Assembly: GCA_024640305.1 (NCBI GenBank)
Contig: JAHEFG010000002.1
Span: 97,972-161,971 of the forward strand
Origin: Gammaproteobacteria bacterium
GTDB lineage: Bacteria > Pseudomonadota > Gammaproteobacteria > Steroidobacterales > Woeseiaceae
Length of the DNA: 64,000 nt
Reading direction: 5' to 3'
The notes beneath the pieces were generated by a model that saw nothing but the letters and a program-made list of their open reading frames with translations, searched no databases and was not told the origin of the DNA. Shown here piece after piece: positions 51,901 to 61,351 of the stretch. Numbering within the stretch: position 1 is the stretch's first letter; every line of letters begins with the position of its first letter. A program made the translations under genes and the position numbers.

Positions 51901-53012
51901 GTGAACACGGCTGCGTAAAGCCGGTTGCGGATTGCCAGGTTACCTTCTTCATCGATTTTCAGCAGACCGATTGCGATCAACCGCCGTTGCAATACCGAGC
52001 CCAGGTCCGCGGCAACTGCGATGCCTTTGCTGATCCTGCCGTATAGATTCAACAAAGCTTCATACCGCTTGGCGTCTCCAACGACCTCGCGGTGAATATG
52101 ACTCATATGCGGTTCATTATGCAGAGCAGCGCGGCCTGCGAGCTGTTGCGTTGCGAGCCTGTCGACGTTATCCACGATATCAGTCGTGAGTTGCTCTCTT
52201 GAAATCGCCCGCGCCAACTTTTGAGTGAGGTAAGGCTGGCCGCCCGTCCAGTAATAGACTCTATCCAGTGCGACGACTGCGTCTTGCGGCGACAGGCCCA
52301 ACTCCGCCGCAAAAAGATCCAGGTCGGCGCGCGAAAAATCGCCCAATGACACCGGCTGGGTCACATTGAACGGTGACAGCTCCGGTTCATCAATCAGGCT
52401 CAGTGGATCACTTTCGCCCAGCAGTACGAAAGTTAACCGACCAAACTCCGGATCCGTTGCACGAGCGTTATGTGCCGCGCGAACACTCGCCAGCAATTGA
52501 TCTGCAAATTGCAGCCCGGCTATGCATTGAATCTCGTCAATGAATACAACGACACGCTCAGAGACATTCTGCAGAATGACCTCAGAGTAGAATTCGACAA
52601 GCCTCTGGCGATTGCTTAGAAACGACTTATCCTGCCACCAGTCCTGCAAATCAATTCGAATACGCAACTGTCGGAGCAAACGATAAGCAACGCTGTAATA
52701 CCACCGGCCCGCATCGGTACCGGCATCACGTGCGCCGATCTGTTCAAGATCCAGAATTGCGACTTTGAAACCATTGTTTTCCAGCCGGGCACTGGTCGCC
52801 GCAACCAAGCTCGATTTTCCGCTACGACCCGGAGCGATGACATGCGCATAGCGACCGGCAACGACCGTCTCAAAAAGCACGTTATCGGCGGCGCGGCGCA
52901 CATAACCAGCACGTACGGCGTGCAGCGGCGCGCCGACGCTGAAGAATTCGCCGGTTGAATCAAGCCTGATACGCTCGGTACCAGGCGTCTTTTCGTCTGA
53001 ATTATCAGTCAT
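48993..53012 (-). CDS. AAA NTPase - TM - P-domain - WD40 protein
   Basis: A 1339-residue protein with an unusual architecture. Residues ~28-380 form a STAND/AAA_35-like NTPase: Walker A APGRSGKSS (60-68), Walker B VVVFIDE (154-160), helical winged part after it. One membrane helix lies at ~386-403. After a helical linker, ~585-687 match a proprotein-convertase P-domain (VGLTLNLSHARASDLRI, LNGTWSLSIRDEELG). From ~705 to the end are WD40-type blades (VRIWDLRDGTLIAQLDL, VRVWNIADGL). By positive-inside logic the ATPase is cytosolic and the P-domain and propeller periplasmic. Function unknown; sensing or signalling is a guess. Confidence 0.85.
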   Translation of the reverse strand: MTDNSDEKTPGTERIRLDSTGEFFSVGAPLHAVRAGYVRRAADNVLFETVVAGRYAHVIAPGRSGKSSLVAATSARLENNGFKVAILDLEQIGARDAGTDAGRWYYSVAYRLLRQLRIRIDLQDWWQDKSFLSNRQRLVEFYSEVILQNVSERVVVFIDEIQCIAGLQFADQLLASVRAAHNARATDPEFGRLTFVLLGESDPLSLIDEPELSPFNVTQPVSLGDFSRADLDLFAAELGLSPQDAVVALDRVYYWTGGQPYLTQKLARAISREQLTTDIVDNVDRLATQQLAGRAALHNEPHMSHIHREVVGDAKRYEALLNLYGRISKGIAVAADLGSVLQRRLIAIGLLKIDEEGNLAIRNRLYAAVFTTRWANENLPNHWRTPAIAAVVLLIIVAIPFWYTQLLPRSYVALLTSDTVELSEAQSAYINFRSFPGHVAGADNLYRSFIEARGRNAADEQQIEEIAEMAAILPNAGRLPNDLRAQFWDRKVKAATRQERRDEALLAALQSLVSSTPKRRNRAAMLVADDYPLLLASLVESERDNVVFDPVNKLLTETRAAQVTQWSPEQQSLQQRESWAITALEVSPLVRRVIVDRDGELGRVGLTLNLSHARASDLRIKVIAPSGRAVEVDAGVERASSNQDIRIPATQLSALKGESLNGTWSLSIRDEELGVAGQLVGWNLQLNSQGLVEDFQRGLNISDPVERESDNLWFSNDGRYAVARAMQSDSARVWDLAFAQPVRAVAVNELEQLIGLSAGAKLLVTATQETIKLWDTNTGNRVATLPVGSASATARLTSDGTHLFVQSNRDGDSVFELWSLDDAAIAAELDNAGTPALVSLDAGGNRIAIADYDRAVRIWDLRDGTLIAQLDLSEQPSEIRLAATGEMLGVVLRESGASLWRVDQPQHPVIEEFGHGSWRLVFSPSGSKVLIGRADHGFQIYDSSNGYLLGPPLGFDSGAIGSMLAFSSDEQLVVTAGANGLTRFWRVPAMPPPSVLGGVEFSQPIWPAAGDAIATVTPDTSTVVIGDRRGNVHILPANIDLDALAAAAEDVSFFGHSDEVRVLEVSADGSRAASVADDNTVRVWNIADGLPMPFIGVIEGDPVSKLAFGPDASLIGILNGTGAQLMNAETGAMLARFDLGERHSGIAFTDLNHMYVGSESGALRVISRSAGGNWSVQTLWQGESPIRWLEASPRSGFLVMVDAENLVQQFNLHEGRIGESVLQLPSAVEDLVFAPGGSRVLFRTARWIHRAGSSPTGLVWIDAILGPKAVNGGHLVFAKGSNSAAARGNRLYLPVAGEAFVRLARLSFGGDQGPGLFGKKQQLLEEWNRRLGVPVADEL

Positions 53013-53097
53013 CGATCATTCCAGAGCAGCACGCTGTTGTATTCTCTGTAATTTGGTGCCGCACCGCCAGCGCCCCGGCTCAGTAATTCACTATACG

Positions 53098-53751
53098 ATG
53101 GCTGAAAATAAGCTTCTCAAGAAGGACCTGTTCGGCGAAATTCGACTTGTCACGGCCGATGGCCATACGCATATCGTGCGTGATTCGAACAACGCGAACG
53201 TTTGGGTGCGCTGGCTTGCGCGCCGAATGCTGCAGCGGGAGGCACGCATTCTGGCTGTGATGATTAATGTAGAGGCCGTGCCGAAGCTTCTCGCGATCGA
53301 CTCCGACCACCTGACGAGAAGTTACCTCCCCGGCTCGCCCATGCACATAGCAAGACCAACAGACCTGTCATATTTCAAAAATGCAGCAAAGCTGCTGCGG
53401 ACGCTGCACCGAACTAACGTCGTGCATAACGACTTGGCGAAAGAACCGAATTTCCTGGTGTTTGATGACGGCTCGGCCGGAATACTTGATTTCCAGCTGG
53501 CCTGGTTTGCGCCGCGCCGGGGACGTCTGTTTCGACTTCTGGCCTACGATGACCTTCGACACCTATTGAAGCACAAGCGCTACTACTGCCCGGATGATCT
53601 GACGGCTCGTGAACGGGCAATCGTGTCCAGGCCGTCGCTGCCGTCGAAAATCTGGATGCGCACTGTGAAACCGGTTTACATGTTTATCACGCGCCGGATA
53701 TTGCGCTGGTCGGATCGTGAAGGGGCATCAGATCGTGGTGACCAGTCGTAA
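53098..53751 (+). CDS. Small protein/sugar kinase-like protein (RIO/Kdk type)
   Basis: A 217-residue compact kinase-fold protein. The catalytic loop HNDLAKEPNFLV and metal-binding ILDFQLAWF (DFQ in place of DFG) are visible, with an N-terminal REARILA segment as the Glu helix. It resembles RIO-type and LPS-sugar kinases rather than classical Ser/Thr kinases. ATG at 53098 is chosen; the substrate is unknown. It diverges from the AAA-P-WD40 gene across 85 bases and precedes a small gene. Confidence 0.8.
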   Translation: MAENKLLKKDLFGEIRLVTADGHTHIVRDSNNANVWVRWLARRMLQREARILAVMINVEAVPKLLAIDSDHLTRSYLPGSPMHIARPTDLSYFKNAAKLLRTLHRTNVVHNDLAKEPNFLVFDDGSAGILDFQLAWFAPRRGRLFRLLAYDDLRHLLKHKRYYCPDDLTARERAIVSRPSLPSKIWMRTVKPVYMFITRRILRWSDREGASDRGDQS

Positions 53752-53794
53752 AGTTCCGGTATACTGCCGACCGCGCTAAATAAGGACGACCGCC

Positions 53795-54043
53795 GTGGAC
53801 TACTGCCATCAACACAATCTCGTCGACCCCGCTACAGCAGGTGCCGATCGGCGTTTCGGGATTCGCGTTACGTTACCGCGCAACGATACGATCCGAAAAA
53901 TTCTCGGCAATGACTGGGAAAAACTGCACTGGTATACGAGTGAGGCAGAGCGTGACCAGGCTTTCGAGAACATGGCGGCGCGCCACGGCTACTATCGTGA
54001 CACCGACTCGCCGTCGCAAATCCTCGAGAAGCTCGTCCGTTAA
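53795..54043 (+). CDS. Conserved-looking small protein, unknown function
   Basis: An 82-residue soluble protein with no signal or membrane segment and a mixed charged composition (RRFGIRVTLPRNDTIRKILG, then DWEKLHWYTSEAERD). GTG start with AAGGACG upstream (about 7 bases). I recognise no family. It follows the kinase gene by 43 bases and converges with the patatin gene. Confidence 0.7.
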   Translation: MDYCHQHNLVDPATAGADRRFGIRVTLPRNDTIRKILGNDWEKLHWYTSEAERDQAFENMAARHGYYRDTDSPSQILEKLVR

Positions 54044-54059
54044 CCCAGGCAGGCACGGT

Positions 54060-56303
54060 CTATCTTGGCGGCGCGCCAATAAACAGATAGAAATTTGTCT
54101 CGCCGCCCTCCGCCAGGCCAGCGGCAAGATAGATCGGGCCTATGTAAGTATCCAGGCCGGCGAAAAAGCTGCCATTGAATTGCATCGTGTCAAGACTCAT
54201 GTCTGAGCGGGTCTGCCAGACATTGCCAGCCTCGAGCGACGCGCCGAGATAAACCGGCACATCGAGCAGGTTGCCTGCCGACTCTCCTACGCGACGGTAA
54301 TAGACGAGCTTTGCCAAAGCCGCATGAGGACCGCTGATCTCACCGCGCTCCAGCCCCGACAAGCGCAAGAAGCCACCGAGGGGGAAGAAATCCTGAATCG
54401 AATCATTGGAATCTATCGTCGCCGCGTAGTCGAAGCCAAGTTGCAGACTGTTCTTGCCGCGGCTCCAGGTGGAAGCGACATCCGCTTCAATGGTGCTGAA
54501 TGATGCATCAGCACCTAGCCCGGTCAGCGACTCCTTCCAGCGAAAATTTGCTCGTATACCGCTGCGTGGAAATTGCGCATTATCCAAAGTATCGATTCGA
54601 AACTGCGCAAACGCCCCACCGGTGTCAAACGAAATATTGGGGAAAGCCGGATCCCCAACCTTAACCCGAGCCGTCCCTGCGCCGCTGAAGGCACCAACGC
54701 GGAATTCGCCCCACGACCCGATTTCAGTACCAAGGTCGATGCCCGCTTCCACGTTCGAGAGACGTAACCGAGCTACTGCCTCATTCAGGATGTAAGCCTT
54801 GATGTTCGACTGTCGCATATCGACGTGAGGGGCAATAAACAGGCTCGAGTCATAGCCAAAGGGCTGATGAAACTCCGAAAACAGCAGTGGATCTGTGCCG
54901 AGTTGCAGATCTGTGCGCCACTCAGCACCGCGAGCGTTGAGCTCGGTTTTGGTTAGACGTACGGCCAGGTTGATTTCTGTCGAGCCCTCGAAGTCGTCCT
55001 CAAGAGACGCAGCAAACTGCAACACGTCAGGGCCCCAGCTCTTGGAGCGAGCATCAAATTCGACGCCGGTTCCCGACTCGTCCGTCACCAGCCTGTATCC
55101 GACCTTCTCGTAAAGATCGAGGCCGAAAAGGCGCTGGGCATCATCTGCGAGGCGCTGTGTATTTACCGCGTCACCCACTTTGGTATCCAGCCGCGATGCC
55201 AGGAGGTCGGAAGAAAGACGTCCGTCTTGCACAACGCGAACAAATGCCAGCTGCTCCTGCTGTGGCTGGTCACCACTGTGTCGGGCCAGGAAGTCTGCGT
55301 AACGCGACTCATCAACTGACAAGCGCTGCAGTTGCTCCGAAACGGCATTGGCAGCACTCCTGCCTGGTTCTATCGCAGTAGCAATTTCGCCAAATGCCGT
55401 GGACGCGAAGGTGCCAAGTTCGGGCCGGATGAGAATATCTTCGTCACCTAGAGTATCAATCTGGCGAAGCGTTTCCTTGCGTATCAATATGGTGAGCATC
55501 TGTTCCGATATTGTTACCGCAGAATCGAGTTCGTCCGCTGCATACAACGGAAATTCGACATCGACCGCGATTATGACGTCGACCCCCATGTCACGAATAA
55601 CATTGATCGGCAGGTTGCCGACGATGCCGCCATCGACGAGTAAGCGGCCATCAAGCTTTACGGGTGCAAAAACACCGGGTACCGACATGCTGGCACGGAT
55701 AGATCGCGCGAGGTCTCCCCTCCCCATAACATAAGGCTCGCCGTGCTCGATGTCCGAAGCGATGGCACGAAATGGAATTGGCAGATCATCGAAATCCGTC
55801 AGGTGCGAGACGTCAATTGTCAGCTCTCGCAATATCAGATCCAGTTTCTGCCCCTGGATTACGCCCTTGGGCAGCAACAAAGATCCATCACGCAGGCCCA
55901 CTTCGAGGTCAATCGGGAACTGCGCATCGTCCTGTTTGCGGCGAAAACTCAAGAACTTTCGTGCGGGCATGTCTGTAAGTGCGTCGGCCCAATCCAGCGA
56001 CGACACCAACTGTTCAAGTTCATCGGGATTCATACCGGATGCATACAAGCCGCCAACGATCGCGCCCATACTTGTGCCTGCAATGGCATCTATCGGAATG
56101 CGATTACGCTCGAGTTCCTTCAGCACGCCAATGTGGGCCGCACCACGAGCGCCACCACCGCCCAGCACCAGGCCAATCCTCGGTCTGTCCGTTTTTTCCC
56201 TGGCGACAGCGTCTGCACTCTGGCCCCACGCCGCCACCTGGCTCAGCAACAAAATCGAGACAAGCGCACAACTGACCGGACGGACAAAGATGGGCTTTTT
56301 CAT
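54060..56303 (-). CDS. Patatin-like phospholipase autotransporter (PlpD type, T5d)
   Basis: A 747-residue exported protein. A signal peptide (residues ~1-27) precedes a patatin lipase domain with oxyanion GGGGARG (48-54), nucleophile GTSMG and Asp in LVDGGIVGNLP. A POTRA-like stretch (~350-430) and a BamA-like outer-membrane barrel (~430-747) follow. This matches type Vd secretion proteins such as PlpD, whose lipase domain is displayed or released. Substrate would be phospholipid. It converges with the 82-residue gene. Confidence 0.92.
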   Translation of the reverse strand: MKKPIFVRPVSCALVSILLLSQVAAWGQSADAVAREKTDRPRIGLVLGGGGARGAAHIGVLKELERNRIPIDAIAGTSMGAIVGGLYASGMNPDELEQLVSSLDWADALTDMPARKFLSFRRKQDDAQFPIDLEVGLRDGSLLLPKGVIQGQKLDLILRELTIDVSHLTDFDDLPIPFRAIASDIEHGEPYVMGRGDLARSIRASMSVPGVFAPVKLDGRLLVDGGIVGNLPINVIRDMGVDVIIAVDVEFPLYAADELDSAVTISEQMLTILIRKETLRQIDTLGDEDILIRPELGTFASTAFGEIATAIEPGRSAANAVSEQLQRLSVDESRYADFLARHSGDQPQQEQLAFVRVVQDGRLSSDLLASRLDTKVGDAVNTQRLADDAQRLFGLDLYEKVGYRLVTDESGTGVEFDARSKSWGPDVLQFAASLEDDFEGSTEINLAVRLTKTELNARGAEWRTDLQLGTDPLLFSEFHQPFGYDSSLFIAPHVDMRQSNIKAYILNEAVARLRLSNVEAGIDLGTEIGSWGEFRVGAFSGAGTARVKVGDPAFPNISFDTGGAFAQFRIDTLDNAQFPRSGIRANFRWKESLTGLGADASFSTIEADVASTWSRGKNSLQLGFDYAATIDSNDSIQDFFPLGGFLRLSGLERGEISGPHAALAKLVYYRRVGESAGNLLDVPVYLGASLEAGNVWQTRSDMSLDTMQFNGSFFAGLDTYIGPIYLAAGLAEGGETNFYLFIGAPPR

Positions 56304-56369
56304 GGGCTGGCACTTCCGTAGGGACGATCGTATCTGGGGCGATTATAATAGCGCCAGCGTGAGAATCGA

Positions 56370-58457
56370 ATGACAACAATGTGCCGACGACAGTACCTGC
56401 GACTGTGGCTGCTCATGCTAATCGCGTCGCCGCTGCCGCTGTTCGCGCAGTTGCTCGACAGCACTGCTCCGATAGACGAGCTTATCGTCACATCCCAAAG
56501 ACGTGCTCAACCTGTACTGTCGCACGCCGGGAACATAGAACGCCTCGATTCAGACGCTATTACCCGCGTAAGGCACCAGCATATCCACGAACTCTTGACG
56601 CGGGTTTCCGGCGTCTGGCTCGGTCGCGCCAGCGGGCAGGAACACCTGACAGCAATTCGCTCCCCGATACTTACCGGAGCCGGTTCCTGCGGCTCGTTCT
56701 TGTTTCTCGAAGATGGCATTCCCATTCGCCCCAGCGGTTTTTGCAACGTCAATTCGTTGCTTGAAATAAACACGGAGCAAGCGGCGTCGATTGAAGTTAT
56801 TCGCGGGCCCGGCAACGCGCTTTATGGATCCAACGCGCTCCACGGCGTTATCAATGTACTCATGCCGCGACCTGGCGCAGACCATACGCCTCAACTCGCG
56901 TTCGAATTCGGCGCCAATAATTTCTATCGCGCAAGTGCCAACCTGCCCCTGGATGACCGGGAAACCTGGCTTGCGTCCATGGTTTACGCCGACGATGGTG
57001 GCTTTCGCGACGAATCCGGGTACAGGCAGAGCAAGATTCACTTCAAGCGCGAATGGGATCTGCGTGACAACAACTTTTTGCTCGCTTTTTCCGCCACGGA
57101 CCTTGACCAGGACACCGCCGGTTTCATTTTGGGAGAGGACGCATACAAAGATCCATCCCTGAACCGCGGCAACCTGAATCCTGAAGCATTCCGAAACGCA
57201 AGCAGCCAGCGCATATACGGCATTTGGACGCGCCAATCAGAACGCTTTGTGCTCGAGTTGAGGCCTTTCTTGCGTCATTCGGATATGCGCTTTTTACAGC
57301 ACTTCCTGCCAGGTCAACCGCTGGAGGAAAATGGGCATATCAGTAGTGGCGTCCTGACCTCGGCAACTTTTTCGGCCGAGAATTATTCGACGATTGTCGG
57401 GGTCGACCTCGAGTGGTCAGATCTTTTTCTGAAGCAGACCCAAGACGGAGCAACGCAGGGATCTGATTTCCTCGTCGAGACACGACCCGCAGGTAAACAC
57501 TACGACTATGACGTTACCAGTTACGCCATCGCTCCTTATATTCAGGTCGAGTATCGACTGAACGAGAATCTAACGCTCAATGCCGGGCTGCGTACCGAGT
57601 ACCTGCGCTACGAATACGATAATCACATGCTGGATGGCAACACGAGGGATGATGGAACGGAATGCGGCTTCGGTGGCTGCCTGTATTCACGCCCGGCTGA
57701 TCGCGCGGACAGTTTTACCAATCTTGCCCCGAAGCTCGCGATCAACTTCCTGCTCAACGAACAGACCAGCCTGTACGCGAATCTGTCGCGAGGTTTTCGT
57801 GCGCCGCAGGCAACCGAGCTGTACCGACTGCAAAGTGGCCAACAGGTTGCTGATCTTGAATCCGAGCGACTTGATAGTTTTGAGATAGGAGTACGCACCA
57901 ACAGGCGCAGCTGGTCCGCCGATTTAACCGCGTTCACGATGCGCAAGCGCGACAGCGTTTTTCGGGATGCCGAGGGCTTTAATATCAGCGGCGCCCGCAG
58001 CAAACATCACGGCCTTGAAGGTAGCGTCGAAATCTTGCTGAATTCGTCCTGGCAATTAAACCTGGCTGCCAGCTACGCCCGTCACCGCTACGATTTCGAT
58101 GTTGTAGCTTCGCGTGGTGAGACGTTTGTTTCTGGTCGCGATGTCGATACGGCACCGCGCTGGCTGGGTAATGTCGAGTTGTTGTTCAGGCCCAATGCGC
58201 GTAGCAGCGCCGCACTGCAGTGGACGACTATTGGTGAATACTATCTTGACGCAGAAAACCGGTTCCGCTACCCGGGACATGCCATTGCCAACCTCAGGGT
58301 GGGCACTAATCTCACAGCGTCGCTTGAGTTCATCGTTCGCCTGAATAACCTGGCGAATCGCGACTACGCCGATCGAGCCGACTACGCATTTGGCAGCTAT
58401 CGCTATTTCCCGGGGCGTGGCCGGGAGTTGTTCGCCGAGATTCGATATGCGCCCTGA
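56370..58457 (+). CDS. TonB-dependent receptor
   Basis: Outer-membrane receptor of 695 residues with signal peptide (MTTMCRRQYLRLWLLMLIAS) and TonB box IDELIVTSQR. The plug has ASIEVIRGPGNALYGSNALHGVINVLMP-type sequence (core IEVIRGPGNALYGSNA). The barrel ends YRYFPGRGRELFAEIRYAP. A Cys pair TECGFGGC in a long extracellular loop is notable, as is a Cys pair CGS...FCN in the plug. No riboswitch or Fur box is evident in the 66-base gap to the divergent patatin gene. Ligand unknown. Confidence 0.93.
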   Translation: MTTMCRRQYLRLWLLMLIASPLPLFAQLLDSTAPIDELIVTSQRRAQPVLSHAGNIERLDSDAITRVRHQHIHELLTRVSGVWLGRASGQEHLTAIRSPILTGAGSCGSFLFLEDGIPIRPSGFCNVNSLLEINTEQAASIEVIRGPGNALYGSNALHGVINVLMPRPGADHTPQLAFEFGANNFYRASANLPLDDRETWLASMVYADDGGFRDESGYRQSKIHFKREWDLRDNNFLLAFSATDLDQDTAGFILGEDAYKDPSLNRGNLNPEAFRNASSQRIYGIWTRQSERFVLELRPFLRHSDMRFLQHFLPGQPLEENGHISSGVLTSATFSAENYSTIVGVDLEWSDLFLKQTQDGATQGSDFLVETRPAGKHYDYDVTSYAIAPYIQVEYRLNENLTLNAGLRTEYLRYEYDNHMLDGNTRDDGTECGFGGCLYSRPADRADSFTNLAPKLAINFLLNEQTSLYANLSRGFRAPQATELYRLQSGQQVADLESERLDSFEIGVRTNRRSWSADLTAFTMRKRDSVFRDAEGFNISGARSKHHGLEGSVEILLNSSWQLNLAASYARHRYDFDVVASRGETFVSGRDVDTAPRWLGNVELLFRPNARSSAALQWTTIGEYYLDAENRFRYPGHAIANLRVGTNLTASLEFIVRLNNLANRDYADRADYAFGSYRYFPGRGRELFAEIRYAP

Positions 58458-58478
58458 GAGCGCGGCTGCACGCGACGA

Positions 58479-60068
58479 CTAAACCCGCAAGGATGCGCTG
58501 TAATACCGTAACGATTCGAGTTGTTCACGGCGGTCTTCGTCACTCCAGGCAAATTCCGCGGCTGCGATTGCAGCAACTATTTCATACAGCGCCCTGCCCT
58601 GGTCGGCGGCAAGTCCAATCATCAGGCGACGGTGCACGATGTCCGCCAGGGTGCGCGCCATTTCCTCGCGAATGACAAAGACAACTTCTGCGGCCAGTAT
58701 TGTCTCACCGGCATCGATTGCCTTGCCGAGCGAAGGTTCGGACTGGGTTAGCTCAACAATGTCGATACTCCTGCCGCCGTAGATCGACAGCAGCCGTTGA
58801 ACTCCTTTTGTGGACAGTCCCTGCAAAGATTCGAGCACTGTGCGGGCTTCGTCAAGCCGGTAAGCCCCCGGCAACAGTGCGTCCCTCGTTCTGCAATCCG
58901 GCAATCGACGACCGAGCGTCTTGCCCACGCGGTCAACCGTCTGTTCCGCGAGACTTCGATAGGTCGTCAATTTTCCGCCAATGATGGAAATTAGGCCTCG
59001 CGCTATCTTGCGGTTCCTGCGGATTATGTGGCGGCGAGTAATCGATGATTCCGGCCCTTTCTGACGATGCGGTAACGGCCGCACGCCTGCATAGGCATAA
59101 TTAATATCTTCCCTGCCTAGCTGCGCAGCTGGAAATACGCGATTCGTTTCGGACAGCAGGTAATCAACCTCTTCGCGACTCGCGCGAATTTCGTTCAGGT
59201 CACCGCTGTATCGGATATCCGTTGTACCGATCAGGTACTGGTCGTTCCACGGAATAATAAAGAATGGACGACCGTCTGCGGCCGCCTCAACGTAAAACGC
59301 ATCCTTTGGCGCACCCTTGAATGGCCCCACGACGATGTGGCTGCCTTTCGTTCCACCGATTAGCCGCGGGCTGACCCTCGCGGTTGTTGCAAGCACCTGA
59401 TCTACCCATGGACCCGCTGCATTGACCACAACACTCGCTGCAATCGTCTTTTGTTCACCCGTAATATTGTCTTTGAACTCGAGGGTACTCACGGCGCCAC
59501 GTTCGATGTTTATCTTCGTAACTGAACTGTAGGTATGGACCTCGGCTCCGGCCGAACGCGCCGCCAACAGGTTTTCCAATACAAGCCGCTCTGCGAATGT
59601 CACTTGAGCATCGTAGTAACGCGCTTCACTTCGAAGCCCTTCTGCGGCAAGCCCGGGCTCGGCCTCGATCGCTTCATCGCGGCTCAACATGTCGTGTACC
59701 GGTACAGTTTTTCGAACCGAAAGCAGGTCGTACGCGATCATGCCCAGGCGAATCAGTAACGGGCCGCGCCTGGCCGACTCATAGATCGGTATACATATCC
59801 GAATCGGTTTGACGAGGTGTGCCGCGATACGTCGCAACAGGATGCGCTCGCGTAATGACTCGAAGACCAGCGGAATCTCGCCATACTCAAGATAACGCAG
59901 CCCGCCGTGTATCAGCCGGCTGGAAATCGCCGACGTGCCGCTGCAGATGTCATTTTGCTCCAGCACGACGACTCGCAAACCTCTCAGCGCCGCATCGAAC
60001 GCGATGCCCGCACCGTTGACGCCCGCTCCAATGACGGCGACGTCAAACGGTGCAGACTGGCTGGACAT
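58479..60068 (-). CDS. glpD: Glycerol-3-phosphate dehydrogenase (FAD, aerobic)
   Basis: Membrane-associated FAD dehydrogenase of 529 residues converting glycerol 3-phosphate to dihydroxyacetone phosphate with electrons to the quinone pool. The FAD motif GAGVNGAGIAFDAALRG is N-terminal, then SSRLIHGGLRYLEYGE and the substrate segment AGVRPL; the C-terminal helical domain is DUF-type GlpD tail. Its ATG overlaps the proA stop by one base, so it is translationally linked to proline biosynthesis genes, an unusual neighbour. It converges with the TonB receptor. Confidence 0.93.
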   Translation of the reverse strand: MSSQSAPFDVAVIGAGVNGAGIAFDAALRGLRVVVLEQNDICSGTSAISSRLIHGGLRYLEYGEIPLVFESLRERILLRRIAAHLVKPIRICIPIYESARRGPLLIRLGMIAYDLLSVRKTVPVHDMLSRDEAIEAEPGLAAEGLRSEARYYDAQVTFAERLVLENLLAARSAGAEVHTYSSVTKINIERGAVSTLEFKDNITGEQKTIAASVVVNAAGPWVDQVLATTARVSPRLIGGTKGSHIVVGPFKGAPKDAFYVEAAADGRPFFIIPWNDQYLIGTTDIRYSGDLNEIRASREEVDYLLSETNRVFPAAQLGREDINYAYAGVRPLPHRQKGPESSITRRHIIRRNRKIARGLISIIGGKLTTYRSLAEQTVDRVGKTLGRRLPDCRTRDALLPGAYRLDEARTVLESLQGLSTKGVQRLLSIYGGRSIDIVELTQSEPSLGKAIDAGETILAAEVVFVIREEMARTLADIVHRRLMIGLAADQGRALYEIVAAIAAAEFAWSDEDRREQLESLRYYSASLRV

Positions 60069-61351
60069 CAGGGCCTGACTTGCCCGCTACCGCGAACAAC
60101 GTACTTATAACTTGTCAATTGATCCGCTCCGACCGGCCCGCGGGCATGCACACGACCTGTCGCGATACCTATTTCGGCACCCATCCCGAATTCGCCGCCG
60201 TCTGCGAACTGCGTGGATGCATTCTGCAGCACAATTGCACTATCGACGTCGCGGAAAAAGCGCTCGGCTGCACTGCTTTGCTCCGTCACTATGCATTCTG
60301 TATGACCCGAGCCATAGCGGGCGATGTGCTCGATTGCCTCATCGATACCGCTGACGACACGAATTGAAACAATCGCGTCCAGATACTCCGTCGCCCAATC
60401 CTCTTCAGTTGCCGCAGTGGTATTTTCAATCGCAGAGCAAACTGCCTCGTCGCCTCGAATTTCACAGCCTGCGCTGACCAGTGCTTCAGCCACCGGCGGC
60501 AGTAGCCGCGCAACAGCAGCCTTATCAACAAGGACTGTTTCTGCAGCACCGCAGATGCCCGTACGACGCATTTTCGCATTCAGAACGATGTCACGCGCCA
60601 TGTTGGCATCCGCTGCCTCGTGCAGATAGACGTGGCAAATTCCCTCGAGGTGGCCGATAACCGGCACACGCGCCTCATCCTGCACGCGCTTGATAAGACT
60701 CTTGCCTCCCCGCGGCACGACGACATCGATCCACTTGCTCATCGATGACAGCATGTAACCAACCGCCGCGCGATCGGTCGTTGGCACCATCTGGACAGCG
60801 TCCGCATCGACTCCAGCTGCGGTCAGACCATCTCGCAGGCACGCATAAATTGCGCGACTGGAATGATAGCTTTCAGATCCACCACGAAGGATCGCGGCAT
60901 TGCCCGATTTGAGGCAAAGGGCCGCCGCATCTGCGGTGACGTTTGGGCGACTTTCGTAGATGATGCCGATGACGCCGAGCGGTACAGACACTCGCTGGAT
61001 AACGAGGCCGTTGGGACGATCCCATTCCTCCAGGATCCGGCCGATGGGGTCATGCAACTTTGCAACGGCTTCAATGCCAGCAGCCATTCCCTCAATACGG
61101 TCGGTATCCAACATCAGCCGATCCAGCATCGCAGCACTGAGGCCGCGCTGTTCCCCAAGCTGCATGTCATTGGCGTTGGCCGCCAGGATCTCATCGGATC
61201 GATTTCGGATGGCGGTCGCCGCTGCCTGTAACGCGCGGTTACGCTCGTCGTTGGAAGACATCGCCAGTGCCGACGCGGCACGGCGTGCTGCCTCGCCCAT
61301 TGGTTGCATCATATCCACGATCAACGTGGATGAAGGTTCGTTAGCGCTCAT
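60068..61351 (-). CDS. proA: Glutamate-5-semialdehyde dehydrogenase (gamma-glutamyl phosphate reductase)
   Basis: Second enzyme of proline synthesis, 427 residues. Family motifs include [20 protein letters not shown] (N-terminal half [14 protein letters not shown]), the catalytic Cys in [14 protein letters not shown], and [25 protein letters not shown] (core [13 protein letters not shown]). ATG at 61351 overlaps proB by 11 bases; an upstream in-frame run is not supported. NADPH-dependent reduction gives glutamate semialdehyde. Confidence 0.95.
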   Translation of the reverse strand: MSANEPSSTLIVDMMQPMGEAARRAASALAMSSNDERNRALQAAATAIRNRSDEILAANANDMQLGEQRGLSAAMLDRLMLDTDRIEGMAAGIEAVAKLHDPIGRILEEWDRPNGLVIQRVSVPLGVIGIIYESRPNVTADAAALCLKSGNAAILRGGSESYHSSRAIYACLRDGLTAAGVDADAVQMVPTTDRAAVGYMLSSMSKWIDVVVPRGGKSLIKRVQDEARVPVIGHLEGICHVYLHEAADANMARDIVLNAKMRRTGICGAAETVLVDKAAVARLLPPVAEALVSAGCEIRGDEAVCSAIENTTAATEEDWATEYLDAIVSIRVVSGIDEAIEHIARYGSGHTECIVTEQSSAAERFFRDVDSAIVLQNASTQFADGGEFGMGAEIGIATGRVHARGPVGADQLTSYKYVVRGSGQVRP

